Source: Brevundimonas intermedia (GTDB lineage: Bacteria > Pseudomonadota > Alphaproteobacteria > Caulobacterales > Caulobacteraceae). Taken from it: DNA of 64,000 bases. The DNA lies in contig NZ_BSFD01000011.1 of assembly GCF_027922165.1 (NCBI RefSeq), positions 623,253 to 687,252 on the forward strand, read 5' to 3'. Shown piece after piece: positions 22,006-30,716 of this stretch. Below the pieces are notes generated by a model. The model did no database searches and was not told where the DNA came from. It worked only from the letters and a program-made list of their open reading frames with translations. The position numbers and the translations under genes were made by a program. Numbering within the stretch: the stretch's first letter is position 1; the number at the start of each line of letters is the position of its first letter.

Positions 22006-22203
22006 TCAGTTGCTGTCTTTAGGCGTCGCCGGGGTGCGGGCCGGCGCCTTGCGCCGCTTCAGGTTGGCGCGCAGGGCCGAGGCCAGCCGGATCGCCCGCT
22101 CCGCTCTGGCCCGCTCCACCTCCGACGGCGCGGCCGATTCGGCGGGCAGCGGCGCGACGGGCGCGGCAGGCGGGGTGTCGGCGTCATGCGGGGGGCGAGT
22201 CAT
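22006..22203 (-). CDS. Small hypothetical protein upstream of murA
   Basis: A 65-residue ORF with a Pro/Ala-rich first half and a basic amphipathic second half (VERARAERAIRLASALRANLKRRKA). I recall similar short Arg/Ala-helix proteins upstream of murA in relatives, but cannot confirm it here. No known domain. It lies 100 bp ahead of murA on the same strand and could be its first co-transcribed ORF. Confidence 0.55.
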   Translation of the reverse strand: MTRPPHDADTPPAAPVAPLPAESAAPSEVERARAERAIRLASALRANLKRRKAPARTPATPKDSN

Positions 22204-22313
22204 GATCGTAGAATGCCGTGATCAGGCGCCGTGTCCAAACTTTCTTTCAGATCGTCAAAAAACCGCTTCCCTCTCCGAGAGCGTCTGGCTATACGGCCGC
22301 TTCCTCAGTCGGG

Positions 22314-22388
<75 letters not shown>

Positions 22389-22400
22389 TCTGAGACCTGA

Positions 22401-22428
22401 AAAGGCCCGGCGTAAGTCGGGCCTTTTT
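22401..22428 (+). terminator. Rho-independent terminator after tRNA-Thr
   Basis: Stem aaaggcccg/cgggccttt with an 8-nt loop and a trailing TTTTT lies 12 bp past the tRNA 3' end. Confidence 0.85.
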
Positions 22429-22431
22429 GCT

Positions 22432-22783
22432 GTGGCCGACCCGTCGTCGGACGCCCTACCCGTCTTTGCCGCGACGACCGCAGGACGGATTTTCCTGGCG
22501 AAACTGCGAGCCGGGAAACGGCGACTCGGAATGCACTGCAACGTCAAAACCAGTGCAATGTGCAAAAGAGTGCAATTTGCGGACGGGGTTCACGCTTTCA
22601 AAGACCGGCGGGGATTATAAGGCCGTTTGGAAGCATGGGACGTCGATGAGATTTTCGGTGCCGGAGACTGCTGAAAACCAAGAGGTTTTCCGATGAATTT
22701 GGGATAGGATCAGCGCCTTGGGGTAGCGTCCCTAGACCCGACGTTGCGAACGTCGCAGATGAGTGAGATGCGGACTATTCTGG
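22432..22783. other. Poorly coding stretch after tRNA-Thr
   Basis: No frame has convincing coding character. A short plus-strand frame at 22432-22620 (62 aa) has no recognisable domain. A 7-bp dyad (cgacgtt/aacgtcg, 22739-22755) is the only structure noted. The stretch may be a decayed insertion, but no integrase or repeat boundary is visible. Confidence 0.4.
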
Positions 22784-23005
22784 CTAACGCCCCGCGTGGG
22801 CATCCTCAAGAATAGCAACCGCTTCGTCAGCCGAAATCTCATATGCTGCCCGCTCGCCAAGTTCCCAGTTTGCGCCACAAGCTTCGCATCGATAGAGGTA
22901 GGCATGGCGCTTGATGCTACGGGGCAACGTCCGCCAATCATAGCTTCCCGAATAGATCGCTTGTCGACAAGCAGTGCAGCCTTGTTGTGAGGTTGGCTTC
23001 ATCAT
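22784..23005 (-). CDS. Small CxxC/CxxC zinc-ribbon-like protein
   Basis: A 73-residue ORF, MMKPTSQQGCTACRQAIYSG..., has two cysteine pairs (CTAC near residue 10 and CEAC near 40) separated by about 27 residues, a typical zinc-ribbon spacing. An acidic helix (ISADEAVAILEDAHAG) ends it. I do not recognise the family. It is surrounded by weakly coding DNA on both sides and may have been acquired. Confidence 0.55.
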   Translation of the reverse strand: MMKPTSQQGCTACRQAIYSGSYDWRTLPRSIKRHAYLYRCEACGANWELGERAAYEISADEAVAILEDAHAGR

Positions 23006-23288
23006 CTATCCCGTATGACTACCTCTAGCGGACCAGGGCCTAACCGCCGACGAAGTTTTTCCAGACATTCGCGCTGGCGTCGCTCCTGCCAACACCGCTC
23101 TCGGAACCGATTTTACGGTGATCAACGCCGAGATAGTCGAGAACGACAGCCGATAGCCCGCTGTCTACAAATACATAGCGGAGAAGATCATCGACCATGC
23201 AGTTCTAAAGCGCGCTGCCTGAAGTCCGCTCAGCTTGGTATTCCAACCTAGGCCGCCAGCCTGAAACCGAACCTATCGCCTACCCGCC
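23006..23288. other. Gap without a supportable gene
   Basis: Short frames on both strands show no domain, no good ribosome-binding site and no coding bias. I see nothing to annotate. Confidence 0.5.
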
Positions 23289-23870
23289 TCAATCGTAGGC
23301 CGACAGCCCTCGCCGCCAAGGATCTCGCTCGTCCGCCTTCTCGTCCTTGCTCCAGCTGAACCCCAGAGACAGGGATTTGCTGGTCGAGTCGACGCCATAG
23401 CCGCGCGCCGCGCCATAGGGCGAATGGAAGCCTGGCCCCCGCAGGCCGTATGCGCCGCCGTAGCCATATCCCCAGGGCTCGTTGCGGCCTTCGCGATAGG
23501 CCAGGTCAAGACGGCCGTTATCGCCGATGGGCATGGAAACCGCCGCGCCGTAGCTGCGGTAGCCGCCCGTGCCTATGCCCGCCTCGACCATGCCGTGCAC
23601 CTGGCGGTCGTCCCGGGGACCAGGGGACGCCGCCTCGTCAAAATTGGCGCCGGGGGTGCGGCTATCCAGCCAGTGCTGGATCTGCTGTTCGGTGGTCAGG
23701 CCGTGGGGCTGGGCGTCCTGGGCCGTCGGGGCCGCAGCGGCGGCCTCCGGCGGCGCGTTCATGGCCTCGGCTAGTGTGGGAGCGTTGGAGGGCGCGGTGG
23801 CGACCACGCCGTCGGGATCGCCGTCCGAAACCGTCATGACCATGGCGGCCAGTAATCCTGCGATCAGCAT
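23289..23870 (-). CDS. Hypothetical exported protein
   Basis: A 193-residue protein with a hydrophobic N-terminus (MLIAGLLAAMVMTVS), then an Ala/Pro/Glu-rich low-complexity stretch. A C-terminal half follows with Gly/Tyr-rich repeats (GIGTGGYRSYGAAVSMPIGDNGRLDLAYREGRNEPWGYGYGGAYG) and a beta-like end (SKSLSLGFSWSKDEK). It may be an outer-membrane-associated beta protein, since alternating hydrophobic strands are visible, but no family is recognised. msrB lies about 540 bp upstream on the same strand. Confidence 0.65.
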   Translation of the reverse strand: MLIAGLLAAMVMTVSDGDPDGVVATAPSNAPTLAEAMNAPPEAAAAAPTAQDAQPHGLTTEQQIQHWLDSRTPGANFDEAASPGPRDDRQVHGMVEAGIGTGGYRSYGAAVSMPIGDNGRLDLAYREGRNEPWGYGYGGAYGLRGPGFHSPYGAARGYGVDSTSKSLSLGFSWSKDEKADERDPWRRGLSAYD

Positions 23871-23918
23871 GCGCGGTCTCCCTTCGATACCATCCTAGCA
23901 CGGCGAATAAGGCCAAGG

Positions 23919-24413
23919 TCAGGCGTTTCCGTCGCCTCGCCGCAACGGGTCCGGAAGGGGGTCGCCCGCAGCGACGAAGCTGAGGGCTACCGAGTTGATA
24001 CAGTAGCGGTTTCCGGTCGGAGGCGGACCGTCGGGGAAGACATGGCCCTGGTGGCTGCCGCAGCGGGCGCACTGGGTCTCGATGCGGATCATGCCATAGC
24101 TGGTGTCGCGGATCTCGTGGACATGGGCCGGATCGACCGGTTCAGTGAAACTGGGCCAGCCGGTGCCGCTCTCGAACTTGGTCCCGCTCTTGAACAGCGG
24201 CAGGCCGCATTCCCGGCAGCAGAACACCCCTGCCCGCTTCTCGCCCAGCAAGGTGCCGCAGAAGGGCGCCTCGGTGCCGTGCGACAGCAGGACGCGCCTC
24301 TCCTCTGGATTCAGGTCGGCCTCCAGTCGGGCGCGTTCGGCGTCGTCCGGCGGGGTCAGGTCATAGCCCGAAGGCGAGCGGAGGCGGTCGGAGGGGGGCG
24401 CGAGATCGGTCAT
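23919..24413 (-). CDS. msrB: Peptide-methionine (R)-S-oxide reductase MsrB
   Basis: A 164-residue repair enzyme that reduces methionine-R-sulfoxide. The zinc site CRECG / CARCG is complete. The core motifs are GTKFESGTGWPSF, CGSHQGHVFPDGPPPTGNRYCINSVALSF, with the catalytic Cys in RYCINS. The start at 24413 (MTDLAPPSDRL) lacks an export signal, so it acts in the cytoplasm. A short N-terminal extension is common in alphaproteobacteria. Confidence 0.96.
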   Translation of the reverse strand: MTDLAPPSDRLRSPSGYDLTPPDDAERARLEADLNPEERRVLLSHGTEAPFCGTLLGEKRAGVFCCRECGLPLFKSGTKFESGTGWPSFTEPVDPAHVHEIRDTSYGMIRIETQCARCGSHQGHVFPDGPPPTGNRYCINSVALSFVAAGDPLPDPLRRGDGNA

Positions 24414-24487
24414 GGACCTCAAATAAGAAGGGGCGGGCCGGGGTTCCACCCCTGCCCGCCCCCATGGCCCGCAACTCGCGAACGATT

Positions 24488-25972
24488 TTACTGGAACAGC
24501 GTCCCGACCCAGGTACGGACGGCCGCTTCGTCCGTCGGATTGCCGGTGTAGGCCAGGCCCTGCGCAGGCGTGAAGGGCGCGTCATTGCCGCGCTGACGGG
24601 TCATCCAGGCCTTGTGACCGTAGGTGAGGTCCGCATAGTTGGACGGCAGGCGCTGAACCGTCGGCTCGATGAAGATCGTGTCCTCTGCCGTGGTGGATCC
24701 AGCCAAACGAACGTTCGGTAGCCGCGTCAGCAGGTCCAGCGTGTCAAGGCAGCCGCTGGTGCAGCCCCCGTCCACCAGGACGATCACCGGCCCGGCGACC
24801 GGATTGGCGACGCCAGTGTCCGGCACCGACGGGCGGCCCGGCAGGGTGAAGGTGGCCTGTCCGGCGGCCAGGGCGGAATCAAAGGCGGCGACAATGGCCT
24901 GGGTTTGTTCGATCACCGCGCCCGATTCTTGAACAAAGCGGGGATCGGCTTGCATCCGGCCCAGGGTGTCGGCGAACCACTGACGATTGGCCGGGGTGGC
25001 GCGATAGGTGATGGAGCCCGCTTCAGGCTGACGGCTGACGGTGAATTCCGGCGTCCAGATATGATTGGCCAGAACATAGCCGCGGCCCGTCGCGTTCAGC
25101 GATGCTCCATTGGCGCCCCGCAGATCGATGACGAAGCCCTGCGACCCCCGTATGGCGCTCAGTTGAGCATCAACGGCGGCGAAGAAGGCGTCAAAATCGG
25201 CCTTGTCGCCAAGCGTGTGAACATGCAGCCACGGGCGGCCGTTTACCGTCTCGATCCCCAGAGGCGTCGCGCCGGGCGTGTAGACAGTGGCGCGGTAAGC
25301 GGCTTCCAGGCTGGCGGCGTCGACCGGCTGGTTCTGTAGCGGGTATTCCTTGGTGCGGCGGCCGGTTTGGAAGTTGCACAACGCCGGCATGCCGCCGGTG
25401 AACGGATTGTTGCGGTTCCATAGCAGATAGGGCGCGGTCCGGACCCGATCGGCTTCGGTCGTCAGGTCGCCTTCCCAGCGGTCCAGGCGTTCCGCGGCCA
25501 GATCAGCAGCGCTTTTGCCGAGGCAGTCGATCAGGACCGACCCGACCGGCGGAGCGTTGCGGAGCCCCGGCTTCAGATTGGCGACGACATATTTGCCGTC
25601 ACGCCAGGCCATGGTGACGCCCGACCAGCCGATACCGAAGAACGGGCCCAATCCTTCATAGGTGGGGGTTACCGAGATGTTCGAATCCCGGAAGCCGTTG
25701 GCGTAATAGCGCAGCAGATAGGCGTGGCTGTCGCCGCTGTTAACGCGGCCAACCTTGGACTGGGCGTCGGTCAGACCGGCGTCGATCCAGGCCCGGAAGG
25801 CCTCGCTGGGGGCGCCCGGCACAACGGCGGCGGGGTGGTTGGCGGCCAAGGCGTCATGGACCGTCTGGAGGTCCTGCTGCGCCAGGGCGCGGAAATCCTG
25901 GGCCGAGGCGGCGCCGGCGGCCAGGGTCAGGGACAGGACGGCGGCCGAGGCGGCGGCGATCAGGCGGTTCAT
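24488..25972 (-). CDS. S41-family peptidase, exported
   Basis: A 494-residue protein with signal peptide MNRLIAAASAAVLSLTLAAGAASAQ. The C-terminal half shows the tail-specific protease fold: GFVIDLRGANGASLNATGRGYVLANHIWTP, then GPVIVLVDGGCTSGCLDTLDLLTRLPNVRLAGSTTAEDT, where the Ser in CTSGC is the nucleophile position. No PDZ domain is seen. Two cysteines flank that Ser, an unusual setting. It should act in the periplasm on peptides or misfolded proteins. It stands alone. Confidence 0.82.
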   Translation of the reverse strand: MNRLIAAASAAVLSLTLAAGAASAQDFRALAQQDLQTVHDALAANHPAAVVPGAPSEAFRAWIDAGLTDAQSKVGRVNSGDSHAYLLRYYANGFRDSNISVTPTYEGLGPFFGIGWSGVTMAWRDGKYVVANLKPGLRNAPPVGSVLIDCLGKSAADLAAERLDRWEGDLTTEADRVRTAPYLLWNRNNPFTGGMPALCNFQTGRRTKEYPLQNQPVDAASLEAAYRATVYTPGATPLGIETVNGRPWLHVHTLGDKADFDAFFAAVDAQLSAIRGSQGFVIDLRGANGASLNATGRGYVLANHIWTPEFTVSRQPEAGSITYRATPANRQWFADTLGRMQADPRFVQESGAVIEQTQAIVAAFDSALAAGQATFTLPGRPSVPDTGVANPVAGPVIVLVDGGCTSGCLDTLDLLTRLPNVRLAGSTTAEDTIFIEPTVQRLPSNYADLTYGHKAWMTRQRGNDAPFTPAQGLAYTGNPTDEAAVRTWVGTLFQ

Positions 25973-26097
25973 GTGAGCTCCTGGGCTTGGGCGATAAGCT
26001 TGGCGCCGACGTTAAACCTTAAGCCTCCTACGCTTGCCAACCCCTGCCGCCGTCCTTTCGCCCAAATGTCACACCGATTGGGCCGACCCTGCGGTGG

Positions 26098-26814
26098 TCA
26101 GAGCGGCGCCGGCCGCTCGACCACAGCGCCAAACAGCCGAGCGAAACTGAACTTCAAGGCGGCGTCCGCCTCATCCATCGTCGCCAGCACGCCCAGGTCG
26201 ACTAGGCTGGTCACCCCATGTTCCTGAATGCCGCAGGGCACGATGCCGCCGAAATGGTCCAAATTCGGCTCAACGTTCAGGCTGACGCCGTGGAAACTGA
26301 CCCATTTGCGCACCTTGACGCCGATGGCGGCGATCTTGTCCTCGCGAGACCAGCCCGCGCCCTTGCGCTCGACCCAGACCCCGACTCGACCCTCGCGCAC
26401 ATCCGCCGTGACGCCGAACTCGCCCAGACCGCCGATCAACCACTGTTCCAGACCCCGGACGAAGGTGCGCACATCCCGCCCCCGCTGGCTCAGATCCAGC
26501 ATCACATAGCCGACCCGTTGGCCCGGGCCGTGATAGGTGAACTGTCCGCCTCGGCCCGTCCGGTGAACAGGGAACCGCCCCGCGTCGAGCAGGTCTTCAT
26601 CGCGCGCAGACACCCCGGCTGTATAGAGCGGCGGGTGCTCCAGCAGCCACACCATCTCGCCCGCCTCCCCCGCCGCTATGGCGGCGACACGGGCCTCCAT
26701 GAAGGCCTCTGCGGTGGCGTAATCGACATGACCGGACGACACCGCCCATTCGACGGGGCGATCATCCTCGCGGCGCAGCTTCAAAAGGTCAGGACTTAAC
26801 GGGTCGGCAAGCAT
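26098..26814 (-). CDS. lipB: Octanoyltransferase LipB
   Basis: A 238-residue cytoplasmic enzyme that moves octanoyl from acyl-carrier protein to lipoyl domains. Motifs: [47 protein letters not shown], the Lys in [37 protein letters not shown], and the catalytic Cys in VPCGI. The following lipoyl synthase is not adjacent. Confidence 0.96.
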   Translation of the reverse strand: MLADPLSPDLLKLRREDDRPVEWAVSSGHVDYATAEAFMEARVAAIAAGEAGEMVWLLEHPPLYTAGVSARDEDLLDAGRFPVHRTGRGGQFTYHGPGQRVGYVMLDLSQRGRDVRTFVRGLEQWLIGGLGEFGVTADVREGRVGVWVERKGAGWSREDKIAAIGVKVRKWVSFHGVSLNVEPNLDHFGGIVPCGIQEHGVTSLVDLGVLATMDEADAALKFSFARLFGAVVERPAPL

Positions 26815-26879
26815 AAGGCTTCAATGTGCAGCCCGAGGCGTTTGCGCAAGTGACGACCTCGCAGTGAAAGAGAGCGCCT

Positions 26880-27131
26880 GTGTCCCAGATCAACGCCGTC
26901 GACGTCGAAATTTCAGTGGTGCTGGGCCGCATGGTGCTGCCGATGTCGCAACTGCTGCGGATGGGTCGCGGCGCTGTGATTCCCCTCGACGCGGCCGAAG
27001 GCGAAGAAGTCTGGATCCTGGCGAACAACCACCCGGTCGCACGCGGCGAGATCGAGATTCGCGACGACCGAATCGCTATCACCGTCACACGTCCGGCCGA
27101 CCTGTACGACTTCATGGCCGGCTCGGCCTGA
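26880..27131 (+). CDS. fliN: FliN-like flagellar motor switch protein (single SpoA domain)
   Basis: An 83-residue protein that is one SpoA/FliN domain: VDVEISVVLGRMVLPMSQLLRMGRGAVIPLDAAEGEEVWILANNHPVARGEIEIRDDRIAITVT. It begins with GTG. FliN sits in the C-ring with FliM and FliG and reads CheY-P. No other C-ring gene is next to it, so it could be the main FliN or a paralog. Divergent from lipB with a 65-bp gap. Confidence 0.85.
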   Translation: MSQINAVDVEISVVLGRMVLPMSQLLRMGRGAVIPLDAAEGEEVWILANNHPVARGEIEIRDDRIAITVTRPADLYDFMAGSA

Positions 27132-27246
27132 CTTCAGGCGGCGAACAGGGCCGCGATTTTCCGCTCTGTATTTCATACGCCGCGCCGCGTTCAATTCCCC
27201 TTTCCTTTTCCGGCGGCTTCGTCTATTCGCCGCCGCTCCGATGCGA

Positions 27247-27331
27247 GCGGTCGTGGCGGAATTGGTAGACGCGCAGCGTTGAGGTCGCTGTGGGGCAACC
27301 CGTGGAAGTTCGAGTCTTCTCGACCGCACCA
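27247..27331 (+). tRNA. tRNA-Leu (GAG)
   Basis: Acceptor GCGGTCG/CGACCGC, anticodon stem CAGCG/CGCTG with loop TTGAGGT, a long class-II variable arm (TGGGGCAACCCG) and an encoded CCA are visible. Confidence 0.96.
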
Positions 27332-27396
27332 TCTGGCTAAACAGGGCGATTCATCGGCTAACTACGGCTGGACATTCTACCAAGGGAGGCGACCAC

Positions 27397-28815
27397 GTGA
27401 GCACCACGGACACCGCCTTTGCTCCAGCCGAAGCGACCGATAACGAAGACCACGCCGCCCTGGACGAGGACTATGTCCTCACCCCTCAATTCGTCGAAAA
27501 AGTCGTGGACGCCGCCGACGACGGCGACGGCATGCGGCTACGGTCGCTGCTGGAGGATCTGCACCCCGCCGACGTCGCCGACCTGATGGGCTTCCTGACG
27601 TCGGAACACCGCGCCGTCGTGGTGCTGTGGCTGCCGCCGGAACTGCTGGCCGAGACCCTGCCCGAACTGGACGACGGCATCCGTGAAGAGGTGCTGGAAC
27701 GGGTGCCGCACGGGACCCTGGCCGAGGCCCTTCAGGAACTGGATTCCGACGACGCCGCCGCCGTTGTCGAGGATCTTGAGGACGACCAGCGCGAACGCGT
27801 CCTGGCCGCCATGCCCGATGTCGATCGCGCCGCAATCGAAAACAGCCTGGGCTACGACGAAGAATCCGCCGGCCGCCTGATGCAACGCGAGGTGATGGCC
27901 GCGCCCCAGTTCTGGAGCGTGGGCGACACCATCGACCACATCCGCAAACAGGGAGACGACCTGCCGGAGCTGTTCTTCGACATCTACGTGGTCGATCCGC
28001 TGAACCGCCCGGTCGGCGGCGTGCCGGTCAGCGGCCTGCTGCGCGCGCCCCGCAGCGCGGCCCTGGCCGACCTGATGGAGCCGATCAACGAAATCGCCGT
28101 CGATCAGGACCAGGAAGAGGTCGCCTACATCTTCGAGAAATACCACCTGATCTCGGCCCCCGTCGTGGACGCGGCGGGGCGGCTGGTGGGGCAGATCACC
28201 GTCGACGACATCGTCAACATCATCCAGGAAGAGAACCGCGAGGACATCCTGCGTCTGGCCGGTGTCGCGGACGAAGACCGCGGCTCGTCCGTGTCCGAGA
28301 TCGTGCGCGGCCGCGTGCCCTGGCTGGCGATCAATCTGGCGACAGCGGCCCTGGGCGCCAGTGTCATCGGACTGTTCGAAGGCACGATCCAACAGATCGT
28401 CGCCCTGGCGGTGCTGATGCCAATCGTCTCGGCCATCGGCGGCAACGCCGGCACCCAGGCCCTGACCGTCACCGTGCGCGCCCTGGCCACGCGCGAACTG
28501 AACTCGGCCAACGCCATGCGCACCTTCCTGCGCGAGTTGGCCGTGGGCGTCGCCAACGGCATGGTGCTGGCCCCCCTGATCGGCGTCGCGGCGGGCTTTT
28601 GGTTCCGCGACGAGGACTGGCGAATCGGCCTGGTCATCGGCGCGGCCATGATCCTGAACCTGCTGGTCGCAGCCTGTATCGGCGTGCTGACGCCGCTCAC
28701 CCTGTCGAAGCTGAAGTTCGACCCCGCCGTCTCGTCCGCCGTCTTCGTCACCGCAACGACAGATTTCTTTGGCTTTCTGATCTTCCTGGGTCTCGCCACA
28801 ATGGTTCTGTTGTAA
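27397..28815 (+). CDS. mgtE: Magnesium transporter MgtE
   Basis: A 472-residue Mg2+ channel. The N-domain (LRSLLEDLHPADVADLMGFL...LPELDDGIREEVLERVP...DDAAAVVEDLEDDQRERVLAAMP) is acidic, as in the Mg-sensing superhelix. Two CBS domains follow (YDEESAGRLMQREVMAAP and YHLISAPVVDAAGRLVGQITVDDIVNII). Five C-terminal helices include PIVSAIGGNAGTQALTVTVRALA, the pore signature. The start is GTG preceded by AGGGAGG. It is upstream of spmX on the same strand, but spmX has its own promoter. Confidence 0.96.
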   Translation: MSTTDTAFAPAEATDNEDHAALDEDYVLTPQFVEKVVDAADDGDGMRLRSLLEDLHPADVADLMGFLTSEHRAVVVLWLPPELLAETLPELDDGIREEVLERVPHGTLAEALQELDSDDAAAVVEDLEDDQRERVLAAMPDVDRAAIENSLGYDEESAGRLMQREVMAAPQFWSVGDTIDHIRKQGDDLPELFFDIYVVDPLNRPVGGVPVSGLLRAPRSAALADLMEPINEIAVDQDQEEVAYIFEKYHLISAPVVDAAGRLVGQITVDDIVNIIQEENREDILRLAGVADEDRGSSVSEIVRGRVPWLAINLATAALGASVIGLFEGTIQQIVALAVLMPIVSAIGGNAGTQALTVTVRALATRELNSANAMRTFLRELAVGVANGMVLAPLIGVAAGFWFRDEDWRIGLVIGAAMILNLLVAACIGVLTPLTLSKLKFDPAVSSAVFVTATTDFFGFLIFLGLATMVLL

Positions 28816-28820
28816 ACATC

Positions 28821-28836
28821 TGGCCCCATGTTTGCT
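28821..28836 (+). promoter_or_regulatory. Sigma-54 promoter of spmX
   Basis: TGGC-N7-TTGCT, with GG and GC 12 bp apart, fits the -24/-12 consensus exactly. It lies 6 bp after the mgtE stop and 49 bp before the GTG start of spmX. In Caulobacter crescentus spmX is activated by TacA, a sigma-54 activator. Confidence 0.8.
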
Positions 28837-28884
28837 GGACGGGGGGTACAAGCCGCGCCGCCGTCTCGCTTTGGGGCAACACCT

Positions 28885-30672
28885 GTGTCTGACACATCGA
28901 AACCGACCAAGATCTCCCGCGAGGGGGTCATTCTGATCAAGAGCTTCGAGGGCTTCCGCCCTCGGGCCATTCAGCGCGCCGACGGCCGCTGGACCATCGG
29001 CTACGGGCACACCCAGTCGGCGCGTGAAGGCCTGACGGTGTCCGAAAGCGACGCCGAACTCCTGCTCCAGTACGACCTCATTCCAGTGGCGCAGACGGTC
29101 AAGGCGATCCAGGCGCCGCTCAATCAGCATCAGTTCGACGCCCTGGCCAGCTTCGCCTTCTCGGTGGGCGTGGACCGGTTCAAGACGTCCGATGTCCTGG
29201 CGCGCCTGAACGCCGGCGCGCCGCTGGAGGCCGCAGACGCTCTTATGTCCTGGGTGGAAGACGCTGATGTCGTCACCCCGCCGCGCCGCCGCGCCGCCGA
29301 GCGCGCCCTGTTCGTCGCAGATCCTGAAACGCCGGCGTCCTTGGCTGATCTGCTCGCCGCACCCCTGCCCCCCGCCACAGCCACCCTGGTGGAAAGCACG
29401 GTCGAGGCCGAGCCCAGCTCGGACGAGGCAGAGACCGAATCCGCCGCGCCTGCGCCCTTCCCGGCCTTCCCGCCGTCACTTGCCTTGGTCGAGACACCCG
29501 CCGAGGCTCCCCCGCCAATGACGCGGGAGGCCGCCGTCTCCGCCTTGCTGGGGGATGTCGAGAACGACGGGTCAGTTGAAGCAGTTGATGAGAGCCCCAC
29601 GACCGACACGCCGTCTGTCCTCGAAGCGCCCTCGTCGCCCTCTGGAACCAACATCGACGGCTCGGTCGAGGCGGCGGCATCCGACGTCATGACTGAAGAG
29701 ACGCCGGTCGAGGCTGAAGAGGGCGAATCGGTCCCGGCGGTCGATGCCTCGGTCGAACCGTCATCGCCGGCCGCGCCCGTCCTCCCTTCGCCCATACCGG
29801 CGTCGCCGGTGATGAGCAGCGCAGCGACCTTCTATTCGCCCTACGCGGTGCGCGCCCTGGGCCCCTTGTCCGGTTTCGGCATGCGCGCTCGCCCGGCTCC
29901 GGCCCCGGCCCCGGCAGCAGCAGCAGCAGCCAATGACGCCCCGCCCGCTGACCCGGCGTCTGGCTCATCAGAAACCCCTTCGGACGACGCAGCGGCGGAT
30001 CTGACCGCCGCCGAAATCCATGCGGAAACCACGCCGACGCCAGAGCCAGAGGCGGAGCCCACAGTGGCGACCGCCCTCGTCGCCACATCGGACGACGCCG
30101 AACAGCAGATTGACGTCGCCGACGAGGCGGAGCCAGACGAAGCCGCGCAGGCGATAGACGCGCCGACGTCCACGTCCCCGCTGGAACCGGCGCACACCGT
30201 CGAATCGAGCGAACCGCCCGTGGAAGTGCCGACCTTCGTGTCGGCCGCCCAGCCGACGGTCGCGCCATTCGAAGTCGCACCCCTGGCCCTGACGGGCGCG
30301 CCTGAGGCTCAGCCCTCGGCTACCGGGACGCGCCTGGCTTGGCCCGAACACAACGACTTGACGCACCCCGACCAAACGCCCCTCTTCGAGCAGGAGGCGA
30401 CTATGGTGGAGCAGGAAAGCCCGGCAGAGCCGTCCGCGCGTCCGACCGCCCCCTCATTCAAGTTCGAATGGACCGAAACGCTAACCTTCTTGGTCATGGG
30501 CGGCATCGGCCTGCTATCGTTTGGCGCCGCCATGGCGGCCTTCCGCCAGTCATCCCAGTCGAACGGCGACTTGGGCTTGATCGGTTGGGTTCTGGTCGTC
30601 ATCGCCTTGGCCTGCGTCAGCGTCTCGGGCTTCAACCTGTACCAGCGCTGGGGGCGTGTCGATCGCGCCTGA
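28885..30672 (+). CDS. spmX: SpmX: membrane-anchored muramidase-homology polarity factor
   Basis: A 595-residue protein with the three-part SpmX layout. Residues 1-147 are a GH24 lysozyme-like domain ([11 protein letters not shown] with Glu22 at the catalytic position, [35 protein letters not shown]). Residues about 148-530 are low-complexity, rich in Pro, Ala, Glu, Asp and Ser. The last 65 residues hold two membrane helices ([22 protein letters not shown] and [19 protein letters not shown]). In Caulobacter SpmX localises to the stalked pole, recruits DivJ and interacts with PopZ. The disordered part here is far longer than in C. crescentus (431 aa in total). I chose the GTG at 28885 because an upstream ATG (28828) lies inside the sigma-54 promoter. 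Confidence 0.92.
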   Translation: MSDTSKPTKISREGVILIKSFEGFRPRAIQRADGRWTIGYGHTQSAREGLTVSESDAELLLQYDLIPVAQTVKAIQAPLNQHQFDALASFAFSVGVDRFKTSDVLARLNAGAPLEAADALMSWVEDADVVTPPRRRAAERALFVADPETPASLADLLAAPLPPATATLVESTVEAEPSSDEAETESAAPAPFPAFPPSLALVETPAEAPPPMTREAAVSALLGDVENDGSVEAVDESPTTDTPSVLEAPSSPSGTNIDGSVEAAASDVMTEETPVEAEEGESVPAVDASVEPSSPAAPVLPSPIPASPVMSSAATFYSPYAVRALGPLSGFGMRARPAPAPAPAAAAAANDAPPADPASGSSETPSDDAAADLTAAEIHAETTPTPEPEAEPTVATALVATSDDAEQQIDVADEAEPDEAAQAIDAPTSTSPLEPAHTVESSEPPVEVPTFVSAAQPTVAPFEVAPLALTGAPEAQPSATGTRLAWPEHNDLTHPDQTPLFEQEATMVEQESPAEPSARPTAPSFKFEWTETLTFLVMGGIGLLSFGAAMAAFRQSSQSNGDLGLIGWVLVVIALACVSVSGFNLYQRWGRVDRA

Positions 30673-30716
30673 CGGGGGTTTTGCGAAACCTCATGCACGA
30701 TGCTAACCCTTCGCGC

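Noticed and set aside
27538..29130. A 530-codon minus-strand frame opposite mgtE and spmX
   Set aside because: Crosses the sigma-54 promoter and two real genes; no domain.
29130..30310. Minus-strand and other-frame reading of the low-complexity spmX region as separate genes
   Set aside because: The plus frame is continuous with the lysozyme-like and membrane parts in the known SpmX order; the alternatives are Ser/Arg-rich shadows.
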